Shown: positions 42,439-51,296 of the stretch, one piece after another
Layout of the letters: every line of letters begins with the position of its first letter
Position numbering within the stretch: position 1 is the first letter of the stretch
NCBI RefSeq assembly: GCF_001443045.1
Contig: NZ_LKPJ01000013.1
Location: forward strand, 62,001-126,000
Direction of reading: 5' to 3'
DNA length: 64,000 nt
Source of the DNA: Burkholderia ambifaria
Lineage (GTDB): Bacteria > Pseudomonadota > Gammaproteobacteria > Burkholderiales > Burkholderiaceae
Notes under the pieces: generated by a model
Told to the model about the DNA's origin: nothing
The model's input: only the letters and a program-made list of their open reading frames with translations
The model's database searches: none
Translations under genes and position numbers: made by a program

Positions 42439-42738
42439 TTACTCCTGGATCAGGAATCGATTGCGGTTCTTGGCGTCCTTAATCCAGGCGGGCGCACGAC
42501 CGCGGCCGGACCAGGTTGCGCCGTTCTTGGGATCGCGATACTTCGCTTCGACCTGGGCCTTTGCTTGCTTTGATGCTCGGCTTTGCTTTCTGCCGAAGAT
42601 GTCTTTTTCAGTGATGCCATATTCCACAACTTTGGCGCGGATCTCGTCAACAACGCTCTGAAATTCTGCTACGCGAGCGGCTTCAGTTTTCTCGGTCAAT
42701 GCTTCCAATTGGGTGCGAAGTTCCTTGTGGGTCGCCAT
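42439..42738 (-). CDS. H-NS family nucleoid protein
   Basis: The product has 99 residues. The N-terminal coiled coil (ELRTQLEALTEKTEAARVAE) would dimerise. The C-terminal DNA-binding loop NGATWSGRGRAPAWI has the family core W-x-G-x-G-R-x-P-x-W. This matches the BpH3/H-NS-like proteins of Bordetella and Burkholderia. Such proteins silence AT-rich acquired DNA. On the transposon it could silence its own cargo or manage host cost. The start at 42738 follows an AGGAG ribosome site. Confidence 0.88.
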   Translation of the reverse strand: MATHKELRTQLEALTEKTEAARVAEFQSVVDEIRAKVVEYGITEKDIFGRKQSRASKQAKAQVEAKYRDPKNGATWSGRGRAPAWIKDAKNRNRFLIQE

Positions 42739-42918
42739 ATGGACGCTCCTCTGGTATATGTCGGGCACATGATAACCCTTACGGCGCTAGGATTGGCTAG
42801 GTAGATTCGTTACACTTAACAAAGCGTACCTCGCTGCTACGAGCAAATATCTACATGCATTCAGCCCATGCATTTAAGCACGTGCTTGGCCATCCTTTAC
42901 ATTCAGTTGAGGGGTTCC

Positions 42919-44718
42919 ATGGGAGCAGACATCAAGCTTCTTCGTATTGAGCGATTTCGCGGGATTCGCGAATTGGTCTGGCGGCCTGCGCTGGGACTCA
43001 ATTTACTATTGGGCGGCGGCAACGTCGGAAAGACAACGCTTCTGGAAGCCATTGGGCTATTGCTCAGCCCGACCACGAGCTACACCTTGGTGGACTCGGA
43101 CTACTTTGGCCGCCAGGTGGAAGACGGGTTTGTGATCGAGGCGACTATGTCGATGCCGGGGGAAGTGAATCGTCAGCTTGGCATGGCTTGGCCTTGGGAA
43201 TGGGATGGCCAGAACGCGGTGCTCGCCGATGCAGGGACCCAGGAAAACGTGGACAGTCCCCGACCTCCGGTCTATAAGGCTCGAGTCCGTGGTACCGCCG
43301 ACCTCGAGTTGGTCTACGAAATCGTTCAACCAGACGAGACTGTTACGACCTTTTCGGTTGGCTTGCGTCGTGAGATTGGATTGGTGAGATTACTTGGCGA
43401 CGATCGCAACGACCGGGACCTGCGGCTGGTGCAAGGCTCGAACCTCGATCGACTGCTCAATGATCGCGGCCTGCGCGCTCGGCTCGGACGCGAATTTGCG
43501 GCCGATTCCGTGGATCAGCACTTGGAGGATGAGTCACGCAATCGTCTGGAGTTGCTTGGCCGGGAGTTCTTGGCGCGTCAGCTGCCAAGCCAACTTGGTC
43601 TCGCGTTTACTGGTAGCGCGGGATTGTCGATTAACTCGCTCATCGGTCTTACGGCAGATAAAGATGGCGTTGTGCTGCCGCTGGCAACATGGGGCTCCGG
43701 CACACGTCGTCTCGGAGCCTTGGCTATAGCCGACACGCTGCAGGACGGTCATCCAATTACACTGGTCGATGAGCTGGAGCGTGGCCTTGAGCCGTATCGT
43801 CAACGCCAACTCGTTAAGCATATTGTCGAGCGCCCTGGACAGGCTTTCGTAACAACACATAGCGCGTCGGTACTGAGTGGCGCTGCTGCTGCATCCGTCT
43901 GGTATGTTGACACGGGCGGCCAAGTTGGCCCTCTTCCAAAGGAGAAGATCGCGCGCCATCTTGCTCGGGATCCTGAGGCATTCCTGGCTCGGTTGACGAT
44001 TGTCGCAGAGGGCGCGACCGAGGTCGGCTTCCTTGAGGCGCTGCTCGATCGAGAGCTCTCGGGTTGGTGCGATCGTGGTGTGTACGTCGCAGACGGTGGC
44101 GGCAATGACGACGCGTTGACGTTGCTCGAGGCGCTGTCGACTGGCGGGGTGAAGTTCGCGGGCTTTGTCGATAACGAGAACCGTAACCAGGGACGTTGGA
44201 GTGCGGTAAAGAAGCGAGTCGGGGCGCGCCTGTTTCAATGGAGTACCGGGTGTTTGGAGGAGAACGTAATTCCGATGTTTGCACCTGACCGGATGCAGGC
44301 GTTGATTGCCGACCCCGCCGACAACAGAACGGGGCTTCGCTTGCGAACGCTCGCCGACCGACTCGAGACTACCTCGACTTCCTTCGAGTCATTGACAGAG
44401 CGTGCACTCGAACACGCAGGTGCCTATGATGAGCCGCCGCGGAAAGGGCACCCGCTGACGCCTTGGGTCATTCAGGCCGCGACCGGCTCTGTGCCCGAAG
44501 CGCTGCGGGATGCACCCGCAGCCCAGCGCAATCCTTTCAAAGCGCACGCATCAGCGTGGTTCAAGAGTATCGAGGGAGGGCGCGAACTCGCCGCGAAAGT
44601 GACGACGATGGATGTCTGGGAGAACCGGCTAAGCGAACTGTTGCGACCGTTCCTCGACGCTGTTGTCCACGCACAGGGCGAGCTGGCGCCCATTGAAGAA
44701 GGGCCGCGGAACAAATGA
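42919..44718 (+). CDS. gajA: GajA-like OLD-family ATPase-nuclease (Gabija)
   Basis: The product has 599 residues. Residues 1-340 are an SMC/ABC-type ATPase: Walker A GGGNVGKTT with Lys38, and TLVDELERGLEP (Walker B/D-loop). About 370-520 is a TOPRIM nuclease (IVAEGATEVGFLEALL, then VADGGGNDDALTLLEAL and GFVDNENRNQG). This arrangement is OLD class 2, and with the overlapping UvrD-like gene it is the definition of Gabija. GajA cuts DNA when nucleotide pools fall during phage infection. The ATG at 42919 follows GAGGGG. No catalytic acid appears to be missing. Confidence 0.88.
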   Translation: MGADIKLLRIERFRGIRELVWRPALGLNLLLGGGNVGKTTLLEAIGLLLSPTTSYTLVDSDYFGRQVEDGFVIEATMSMPGEVNRQLGMAWPWEWDGQNAVLADAGTQENVDSPRPPVYKARVRGTADLELVYEIVQPDETVTTFSVGLRREIGLVRLLGDDRNDRDLRLVQGSNLDRLLNDRGLRARLGREFAADSVDQHLEDESRNRLELLGREFLARQLPSQLGLAFTGSAGLSINSLIGLTADKDGVVLPLATWGSGTRRLGALAIADTLQDGHPITLVDELERGLEPYRQRQLVKHIVERPGQAFVTTHSASVLSGAAAASVWYVDTGGQVGPLPKEKIARHLARDPEAFLARLTIVAEGATEVGFLEALLDRELSGWCDRGVYVADGGGNDDALTLLEALSTGGVKFAGFVDNENRNQGRWSAVKKRVGARLFQWSTGCLEENVIPMFAPDRMQALIADPADNRTGLRLRTLADRLETTSTSFESLTERALEHAGAYDEPPRKGHPLTPWVIQAATGSVPEALRDAPAAQRNPFKAHASAWFKSIEGGRELAAKVTTMDVWENRLSELLRPFLDAVVHAQGELAPIEEGPRNK

Positions 44719-46238
44719 GCGATGCGTCGGTGGTCGAGGCACTACGCTCTAGTGCGCATCGCGTCGTTGTCGAGGCGCCAGCCGGCACTGGCAAGACGCA
44801 TCAGGCTGTCGGCTACGCGCGCCATGCCGCAAGCGAGCTCCACAAGGGGCAGCGGGCGCTGATACTCGCCCATACCCATGCTGCATGCGACGTTTTCTCG
44901 TCACGCACGGCCGACCTTGGAGCCAAACTGCAGATAGGCACCATCGATTCTTTGGTCGCCATGGTCGCGAAGGTCTACCACCGCGCCCTAGATCTGCCGC
45001 CTGATATTCATGCGTGGTCGATTGACCGTGGGCCAGACTGCTATACCGACCTGGCAAGGCGCGTGCGTCTCCTGCTCGATCGGTCCGCTGCGCTGACCGG
45101 TGCATTGGCTGAGCGTTACCCGGTAATTGTGTGCGACGAACACCAAGATGCCAGCAACGACCAGCAGGGTATAGTTGACGCGTTATCCCGAGCTGGTGCG
45201 CGGCTCCGATTTTTCGGTGACCCGATGCAAGCGATTTTCGCGGCCGGGGCTGAGCGTGAAGCACTGCAGCTCCAGTGGCGACGACTCGTTGATGAGGCGG
45301 ATTCATTCGAGCGATTGGATACGGCGCATCGGTGGAATAACGGCTCGCCAGGATTGGGGGCGTGGGTGCTGGAACAGCGCGAGTGTCTGAGCGCTGGTGG
45401 GCTCGTCGATCTCCGGGGCCGCTTGCCGCAAGGCCTGCATGTGTTGCGGGGAGATAATCAGGCGCAGCGTTACGGCGCGTTTCAGTTGGACGCGGCCTCA
45501 CGGAAGCCGATCGACTCGCTGGTTCGGAACAGTCCGAACCTACTTATCCTTACCCCCCACACGGCCACCGTGTTGGGGCTCAATGCGTTCTTTGGTTGGA
45601 GAATCCGCATTTGGGAAGGTTACACCCGGGATGCCCTCAGCGACCTCCTCGCAAGCTGCCGGCGTGCTACCGGCGATCCCGTGGCACTTGGTAAGGCGAT
45701 GTGTGTCTTTCTTGAGGCAGTGGGGAAGGGTTTCTCAGCAACAGCTTATGGCAACCGGCTGATCGAGGAACTGAAAACGAAATGTGCGAAGCCCAGCCGC
45801 GGCAAGCCCGCAGAGATTCAGTCCATTGCGCGGCTCATCTTGGAAAACCCGGATCATGTCGGCGTCGGCGCCGGACTCGAGCTGATTCATCAGCTGATGC
45901 AGACGAGCGCCAATTTTTGCGACATCCGGATCGACCTTCGGCGGGAATTCGCCGAGGCACGCCAGATTCATACGGACCCGGAAATCAATACCGTTCTCAC
46001 GAGATTGGCGCATCAACGCGGCGCACGGAACGGTCAATTGCCGTCTCAAGCGATCAGCACGATCCACAAGGCGAAGGGGCTGGAAACGCGAAGAGCAATC
46101 TTGGTCCCCTGTGACGCTAGCAACCTCGTTGCCAACGAGAAGAATCGGTGCCTGCTCTACGTAGCGCTGAGCCGAGCTTGCGAGCGTCTGACGCTCGTCG
46201 CGCCACGGTTTACTCCGTCACCTCTCTTCAAGCTATAA
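44715..46238 (+). CDS. gajB: GajB-like UvrD/REP helicase (Gabija)
   Basis: The product has 507 residues. Superfamily 1 helicase motifs are present: APAGTGKTHQ (Walker A, Lys27), VCDEHQD (motif II), FFGDPMQAIF (III), HRWNN (IV), STIHKAKGLETR (V) and LYVALSRACERLT (VI). The length is close to known GajB (about 494). The start overlaps the gajA stop by 4 bp, as expected for a stoichiometric complex. In Gabija GajB joins GajA and hydrolyses nucleotides or is activated by DNA ends. Confidence 0.88.
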   Translation: MSDASVVEALRSSAHRVVVEAPAGTGKTHQAVGYARHAASELHKGQRALILAHTHAACDVFSSRTADLGAKLQIGTIDSLVAMVAKVYHRALDLPPDIHAWSIDRGPDCYTDLARRVRLLLDRSAALTGALAERYPVIVCDEHQDASNDQQGIVDALSRAGARLRFFGDPMQAIFAAGAEREALQLQWRRLVDEADSFERLDTAHRWNNGSPGLGAWVLEQRECLSAGGLVDLRGRLPQGLHVLRGDNQAQRYGAFQLDAASRKPIDSLVRNSPNLLILTPHTATVLGLNAFFGWRIRIWEGYTRDALSDLLASCRRATGDPVALGKAMCVFLEAVGKGFSATAYGNRLIEELKTKCAKPSRGKPAEIQSIARLILENPDHVGVGAGLELIHQLMQTSANFCDIRIDLRREFAEARQIHTDPEINTVLTRLAHQRGARNGQLPSQAISTIHKAKGLETRRAILVPCDASNLVANEKNRCLLYVALSRACERLTLVAPRFTPSPLFKL

Positions 46239-46433
46239 GGCGTCACGTCAACAGCTACGGATAAGAAGTTCGATGGCCCGTGCGCGCGTGGTAGTGGTTA
46301 CCAATGTCCGGCGCCGCGGCGATTTGTGGACGCCGCAGCCGGGGGGGCAAGAACGTCAAACTAGATTCGATGGGTAGTCCGTCAGTCTAGACGCGAGCGC
46401 GTATCTTTTCGTTGCATCGTCTCTTCAGTGATG

Positions 46434-46463
46434 TTGACGTTTTGCGCTGTATAGTCATATCTT
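46434..46463 (+). promoter_or_regulatory. Promoter-like sequence before the 304-residue gene
   Basis: TTGACG (46434-46439) and TATCTT (46458-46463) are separated by 18 bp and end 22 bp before the ATG at 46486. Transcription from here would leave a leader of about 15 bases with no clear Shine-Dalgarno. Confidence 0.4.
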
Positions 46464-46485
46464 CCCAATTTGAAATCTTGCACCC

Positions 46486-47400
46486 ATGTCCCGTCTAGGA
46501 ATTGAACGAGAAAGTGGATTGGTTTATGAGGGCCGCGATAACGCTTCGTTTTTGGTCGTGCCCCCACCTGTGCTGTCGCAATGCGTTCTGGTGCAATCGC
46601 CCACCGACCTTGAAAGAATTCCCGCAAGTATCGATAGCGCGCCGTTCTCGTGGATATTTCGCGAGGACTCGTTTGATGCAGTGTCTCGCGTTCGAAGAGG
46701 GCGGGTATTTCAAAAACAGGGGAACTCCAACGAAGAGGTGTGCGTCGTCAACGCTCACTCGAACTTGATATCCGATATCGCGAGTGGGCGTAACGACGGC
46801 CGAATTGCAAAGCGATTGAACCTGTACCTGGAGTGCCAGGAACTCTTGGGCAAGCCGGAGCGAGGCGAAGGGCTGCAGCTTGCGATCGGTACTGCCGCTG
46901 CGTATTCCTTGTGGCGCATTGTGCAAGTCGAGCGGACTGTCGCTCATGATGTCATGGTGACGCTGCGCGCCGAGTCTCCTATTGGAATACTTCCCGAGAT
47001 CGACGAGACACGGGTCCATCCTGAGAGCCTTCAGGCAATCCGCGTTGCGGTCAAGCGCGTTCTAGACGTCGCCTATCGGGAAATCCCAACGTCAGTTGTC
47101 GATCAATGTCGGAACGCATGCGCAGCTATGGCATCGCATTGGCTCTATCAAAGGACTGGCGAGGATCAGATCCTGGAGAAGGATCTGGGTAAGGTCATAG
47201 CTGCCATCCAAAAGCACGTTGGCTTTGACGAGTCACGTACCCTGTGTTCGGCACTGGAGGTTGTGAATAGACTGCACCCTAGAGGAAAACACAACGAGGT
47301 GCATCGATATGGCCTGCGGGCCGTTACAGAAGACGATGCGGCACTGGCGGTTCACGTCACCGGGTTCGTCATACGGGAATTCGGATGGGCCAAGCGGTGA
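46486..47400 (+). CDS. Unrecognised 304-residue cargo protein
   Basis: I do not recognise this protein. It appears soluble, without signal peptide or membrane helix. The N-terminal 70 residues are strand-rich (NASFLVVPPPVLSQCVLVQS). Residues 90-300 look mostly helical, with a charged conserved-looking end (RLHPRGKHNEVHRYGLRAVT, then ALAVHVTGFVIREFGWAKR). It follows gajB by 247 bp with its own promoter-like sequence and lacks a Shine-Dalgarno. Its place between a Gabija pair and the transposon end makes a defence or regulatory role a fair guess, no more. Confidence 0.7.
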   Translation: MSRLGIERESGLVYEGRDNASFLVVPPPVLSQCVLVQSPTDLERIPASIDSAPFSWIFREDSFDAVSRVRRGRVFQKQGNSNEEVCVVNAHSNLISDIASGRNDGRIAKRLNLYLECQELLGKPERGEGLQLAIGTAAAYSLWRIVQVERTVAHDVMVTLRAESPIGILPEIDETRVHPESLQAIRVAVKRVLDVAYREIPTSVVDQCRNACAAMASHWLYQRTGEDQILEKDLGKVIAAIQKHVGFDESRTLCSALEVVNRLHPRGKHNEVHRYGLRAVTEDDAALAVHVTGFVIREFGWAKR

Positions 47401-47661
47401 GAGGGCATCGCGCCAATCGGATATCTAGCACCTCGTTAGTCGTCACATTGCTGCGAGCGGGGCGGTCGTTTGTATGGCGATCGGCGTAGCAGGCGCCCGT
47501 CCATAACGACGATTCTCCGGTGGGCGATCATCGTGCCGAGCACGGAAAATCGCTTCACATGACCATACCCGGCTTGGCGTCCGACTCCGTCACATTGATG
47601 TCCATCAAATCGAAAATGATGGAAATCACTTTGGGGGGCAACCCTCGTCTCCGTCCATGGT

Positions 47662-47714
47662 GGCTGTCGTCAAGATTACTGCAGTAGCGACAGCCCCAAG
47701 ACGATAAACGACAG
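47662..47714. repeat. Candidate right end of the Tn7-like element
   Basis: Read inward on the minus strand, the sequence starts TGTCGTTTATCGTC and repeats TGTCG 22 bp further in. Within it GGCTGTCG (47662-47669) and CGACAGCC (47688-47695) form an inverted repeat around TACTGCAGTA. Ends beginning TGTCG/TGTCA with repeated transposase sites are common in Tn7 and Tn402 relatives. No matching left end was found, so this remains a candidate. Confidence 0.35.
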
Positions 47715-47782
47715 TGCCAGTCAACGGGAATTGCAATTCGGGTTTTCCCTTGATGGGCGCCACTGCTTTATCATTTAATATG

Positions 47783-47796
47783 GTTTGAAAACAAAC
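47783..47796. promoter_or_regulatory. Polyol-cluster operator, copy 1
   Basis: GTTTGAAAACAAAC has GTTTG/CAAAC arms. Related sequences precede three other blocks of the cluster (49761, 54113, 58078). It lies 263 bp before the first dehydrogenase. Confidence 0.55.
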
Positions 47797-48058
47797 ATAT
47801 TGCTCACCAATCGCCCGCGTCGGCGGGTGGAGGAGACCTTGAGTTGCGTCCATCCCTTGCCCATACCAGCTATCTGGCGGAGTTGTTGACGCACTCAGCG
47901 TTTGTTGAAATCACCCCGAAGTCCATCAGCCGCGAGGCGTATGTCAAGGGCATGCACGCTCCGTGGCGGAAGTTACTGAATGAGTCTCATTGTGAACTGG
48001 TTGCTCGAAAGAGCGTTCGACCGTCTGCACTGGACTGGCAATTGGCAAGGTAAAACCG

Positions 48059-49564
48059 ATGAACATCAACACACGTAATATGAGTGTGCTCTCCAATGCC
48101 ACTCTAGGCTCATTGGGGGCAGAAGTGACCGTTCCGGCCTATGACCGCAGCCGCCTCAAAGCCGGTATCGCGCACATCGGCGTCGGCAATTTCCATCGCG
48201 TCCACGAGGCGCTGTACGTGGATCGCTGCCTGCATCGTCCCGGCCATGAGGACTGGGCGATTTGTGGCATCGGTCTGAGCGACGCCCCCGCGGCGCGGAT
48301 GAAGGCAGAGGCGTTCAAACGGCAGGACGGCCTTTACACCTTGACCGAGTTCGCACCGGACGGCGAGATTCGCAGTCGAGTCATTGGCGCAATGGTCGAC
48401 TACCTTCACGCGCCGACTGATCCCGAGGCCGTGGTGCGAAAACTGTCCGGTCCTGCGATTCGCATCGTTTCACTGACGATCACCGAGGGCGGCTACAACA
48501 TCGACGAGGCCTCTGGGGAGTTCGATTTGAGCTCCCCCGACGTCGCGTCGGACTTGGCGGGCAATCCGTTGCGCACGGCCTTCGGCTTCATCGTTGAGTC
48601 GCTGCGGCGGCGCAGGGAGTCCTCGGTGCCGCCGTTTTCCATTGTCTCTTGCGACAACCTGAGGCACAACGGAGACACCGCGCGGTTGGCCATTGTCTCG
48701 TTTGCACGGGCGCGCGACCCTCAATTGGCCGCATGGATCGACGCGGAGGTATCGTTTCCTAACAGTATGGTTGATCGCATAGCGCCGAGAGTTTCCGAGT
48801 CGGAACGAAACCTCCTGAATGAGCGTACCGGGATCGACGACGAACTGCACGTCGTCGGGGAGAGTTTCACGCAATGGGTCATGGAGGATCGCTTCAGTGC
48901 AGGCCGTCCGGATTTCGGCGCTGTAGGTGTCGAACTGAGAGAAGACGTTTTCGCATTCGAGGGCATCAAGGGTCGACTGTTGAATGCCTCCCACATGTTG
49001 CTGTCGTACCCGGCGTTGCTCTGCGGACATCGCTTCGTCCACGAGGCCATGACGGACGGCCCTCTGATGACCCTGCTGGATCACTTCATGAGCCTGGACG
49101 TCATACCGATACTCCAGGCGCCTATCGGTGTGTCGCTGAACACCTACAAGCAACAAGTGTTGAGCCGATTCTCCAATGCGGCCGTAGCGGATCAACTTCT
49201 GAGAATCGCTCACGATGGTGTGTCCAAGATCCCGGTGTTTCATTCCAGGACGCTGCGTGCGCTGGTCGACGAGGGGCGTGATATTCGACGCGAGGCCTTC
49301 TTCTTGGCTTGCTTCCAGCGCTATTTCAAGGGAATTGACGACCAGGGCAACGCGTTCGAAGTGCACGAGCCGCGCTTGAGCGAAGAGGACTGGCAGTTAC
49401 TCAAGGGCACGGATCCACTGGCCGTCTTGCGTACAACGCCGTTCCGAGCGCTAGGTCTTGACCGCGACATGCGATTCGCTAATGCCTTTGTTGCGGCCTC
49501 ACGTGCCATCGCTGAGATAGGCGCGCGGCGGGTGTTGGAGGAGTTGCTGGCCGCCCGAGAGTAG
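48059..49564 (+). CDS. Mannitol dehydrogenase family oxidoreductase
   Basis: The product has 501 residues and is a polyol-specific long-chain dehydrogenase. The N-terminal NAD-binding part has AGIAHIGVGNFHRVHEALYV. The C-terminal part has the signature KGRLLNASHMLLSYPAL (Lys, Asn and His of the catalytic site). SVVPPFSIVSCDN-type and FPNSMVDRIAP segments are conserved for mannitol 2-, arabinitol 4- and fructuronate reductases. The precise polyol cannot be fixed. It is the first gene of the cluster and resembles the second copy at 54307 only moderately, so the two probably have different substrates. Confidence 0.88.
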   Translation: MNINTRNMSVLSNATLGSLGAEVTVPAYDRSRLKAGIAHIGVGNFHRVHEALYVDRCLHRPGHEDWAICGIGLSDAPAARMKAEAFKRQDGLYTLTEFAPDGEIRSRVIGAMVDYLHAPTDPEAVVRKLSGPAIRIVSLTITEGGYNIDEASGEFDLSSPDVASDLAGNPLRTAFGFIVESLRRRRESSVPPFSIVSCDNLRHNGDTARLAIVSFARARDPQLAAWIDAEVSFPNSMVDRIAPRVSESERNLLNERTGIDDELHVVGESFTQWVMEDRFSAGRPDFGAVGVELREDVFAFEGIKGRLLNASHMLLSYPALLCGHRFVHEAMTDGPLMTLLDHFMSLDVIPILQAPIGVSLNTYKQQVLSRFSNAAVADQLLRIAHDGVSKIPVFHSRTLRALVDEGRDIRREAFFLACFQRYFKGIDDQGNAFEVHEPRLSEEDWQLLKGTDPLAVLRTTPFRALGLDRDMRFANAFVAASRAIAEIGARRVLEELLAARE

Positions 49565-49760
49565 ATAGCTCCCCGCCCAATCAATCCGACGGTGACAACA
49601 CAGTAGAGTTTCCGGGCTCATCCCGGGTTCGGCGCGCAACCGGTGCTCGACACCAATACTCAGTTGAATTGAGTGTCGTTGCCGATGGAGGCGTTTGCCA
49701 CCGGACCGTGGAATGTCAGGGTTTTCACTCTCCCAAGTCTCGCGATGTGCATGTATATTT

Positions 49761-49775
49761 GTTTTGAAAGCAAAC
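49761..49775. promoter_or_regulatory. Polyol-cluster operator, copy 2
   Basis: GTTTTGAAAGCAAAC, followed by two further CAAA steps, lies 117 bp before the binding-protein gene in a 327-bp intergenic region that holds no gene. The promoter of the ABC operon is probably here. Confidence 0.55.
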
Positions 49776-49891
49776 AAACAAAAGGGCGCAGGTTTGCTTG
49801 CTGGTCACTGCCCGGTAAGGCTGAGCAACTGAAGCACGACATAGTCATCACGGACCGCAAGGTCATCGTGATACCCAAACGGAGACGGAAA

Positions 49892-51196
49892 ATGAAACTC
49901 AAGTCTTACATCGCATTGGCGTTCGGCATGGCATTTGCCGGTGCCGCCAGCGCGACCGATCTCGTGATCGCGACCGTCAACAACGGTCACATGATCGAAA
50001 TGCAGAAACACACGTCCGAATTCGAGGCAGCTAACCCCGGCATCAAGCTCAAGTGGGTGACGCTCGAAGAGGGCACGCTGCGTGCCCGAGTCACGACCGA
50101 CATTGCCACGAGAGGCGGGCAGTTCGACGTGATGACGATCGGCCTGTACGAAACCCCGATCTGGGCCAAGAAGGGCTGGCTGAAGCCACTCAAGCCTGAC
50201 GCTGCCTACGACGTGGACGACCTGCTGCCGGCGATGCGCAACGGCCTTACGGTGGACGGCCAGCTCTATGCCGCCCCGTTCTACGGTGAGAGCTCGATGT
50301 TGATGTATCGCAAGGACTTGACCGATAAGGCTGGCGTCAAATTCACCGACCGCCCGACTTGGAACGACGTGCGCAATGCCGCTGCGAAGATCAATGATCC
50401 TGCAAAGGGCGTGTACGGCATCTGCCTACGCGGTAAACCGGGCTGGGGCGACAATATGTCTCTCATCACGACCATGGCCAACAGCTTTGGGGGGCAGTGG
50501 TTCGACATGAAGTGGAAGCCCCAACTTGAGACGAAACCTTGGCACGACGCGACCACGTTCTATGTCGACCTGCTGAAAAAGTATGGACCGCCCGGGTCAA
50601 CCGCAAACAGCTTCAACGAGATCCTGGCGCTCTACAACGAAGGCAAGTGCGGCATGTGGATCGACGCGACGATTGCCGCCTCGTTCATCACTGACCCGAA
50701 GCAGAGCAAAGTAGCCGACAAAGTGGCGTTCGCGCAGGCGCCTTACGCGGTCACTCAAAAAGGCGCGAATTGGTTGTGGGCGTGGGCGCTGGCGATCCCT
50801 GCCAGCAGCAAAAACGCCGACGCCGCACAGAAGTTCATCTTGTGGGCGACCTCGAAGGGCTACATCAACCTAATCGCCAAGTCTAACGGCTGGGCGTCGG
50901 TGCCGACCGGTACGCGCAAGTCCACCTACGCGAACCCCGAGTTCGTGAAGGTCGCCAAATTTGCCGACGCCGAGAAGAAGGCCATCGACAGCACCAACCC
51001 GAACGACAGCACGCTGCCCAAGAGCCCGTACATCGGTGTCAGCTTTGTCGCCATCCCTGAATATCAGGCAATCGGGCTCGCCACAGGTCAACAGATAAGC
51101 GCGGCACTCTCCGGAAAGACTACGGTCGACGCTGCGCTGCAGGCCGCGCAAGCCAATGCCGAACGCGAAATGATGAAGGCCGGCTACTACAAGTAA
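49892..51196 (+). CDS. smoE: Polyol ABC transporter substrate-binding protein (SmoE-like)
   Basis: The product has 434 residues. A signal peptide (MKLKSYIALAFGMAFAGAAS with cleavage after ASA) sends it to the periplasm. The mature part is a family 1 extracellular solute-binding protein (LYAAPFYGESSMLMYRKDL, CGMWIDATIAASFI). Together with the next three genes it resembles the sorbitol/mannitol importer SmoEFGK of Rhodobacter and rhizobia. The ATG at 49892 follows a GGAGACGG ribosome site. It would deliver the polyol to the SmoFG pore. Confidence 0.88.
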   Translation: MKLKSYIALAFGMAFAGAASATDLVIATVNNGHMIEMQKHTSEFEAANPGIKLKWVTLEEGTLRARVTTDIATRGGQFDVMTIGLYETPIWAKKGWLKPLKPDAAYDVDDLLPAMRNGLTVDGQLYAAPFYGESSMLMYRKDLTDKAGVKFTDRPTWNDVRNAAAKINDPAKGVYGICLRGKPGWGDNMSLITTMANSFGGQWFDMKWKPQLETKPWHDATTFYVDLLKKYGPPGSTANSFNEILALYNEGKCGMWIDATIAASFITDPKQSKVADKVAFAQAPYAVTQKGANWLWAWALAIPASSKNADAAQKFILWATSKGYINLIAKSNGWASVPTGTRKSTYANPEFVKVAKFADAEKKAIDSTNPNDSTLPKSPYIGVSFVAIPEYQAIGLATGQQISAALSGKTTVDAALQAAQANAEREMMKAGYYK

Positions 51197-51296
51197 GCCC
51201 GGGTGAGCGGGCGTCGCGTCCATCGAGGACGCAGTCTGCTCGCACCACCCATCCCCTCCCGCGGCGGGAGGGGAGGCGCTGTCTGAGAGACCCCCA

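Larger units (their letters stand above)
34585..47714. mobile_element. Tn7-like transposon with Gabija cargo (left end unresolved)
   Basis: The core tnsA-tnsB-tnsC-tniQ (36250-41368) is contiguous and overlapping, with intact catalytic motifs. A divergent tyrosine-recombinase-like gene lies on the tnsA side and cargo on the tniQ side: metallophosphoesterase, H-NS, gajA-gajB and an unknown protein. GC content is lower than the flanks, and dead genes border the left. The right limit is set at a candidate end ...AACGACA just before the polyol promoter. The left limit is simply the end of the recombinase gene, since I could not find a matching terminal repeat. The target gene is not identified. 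Confidence 0.65.
47401..48058. other. Junction between Tn7-like element and polyol cluster
   Basis: This 658-bp stretch holds the right-end candidate (47662-47714) and the first polyol operator (47783-47796). A 70-codon frame (47844-48053) directly before the mannitol-dehydrogenase-type gene has no recognised domain and is probably non-coding or a remnant. No other gene is supported. Confidence 0.5.
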
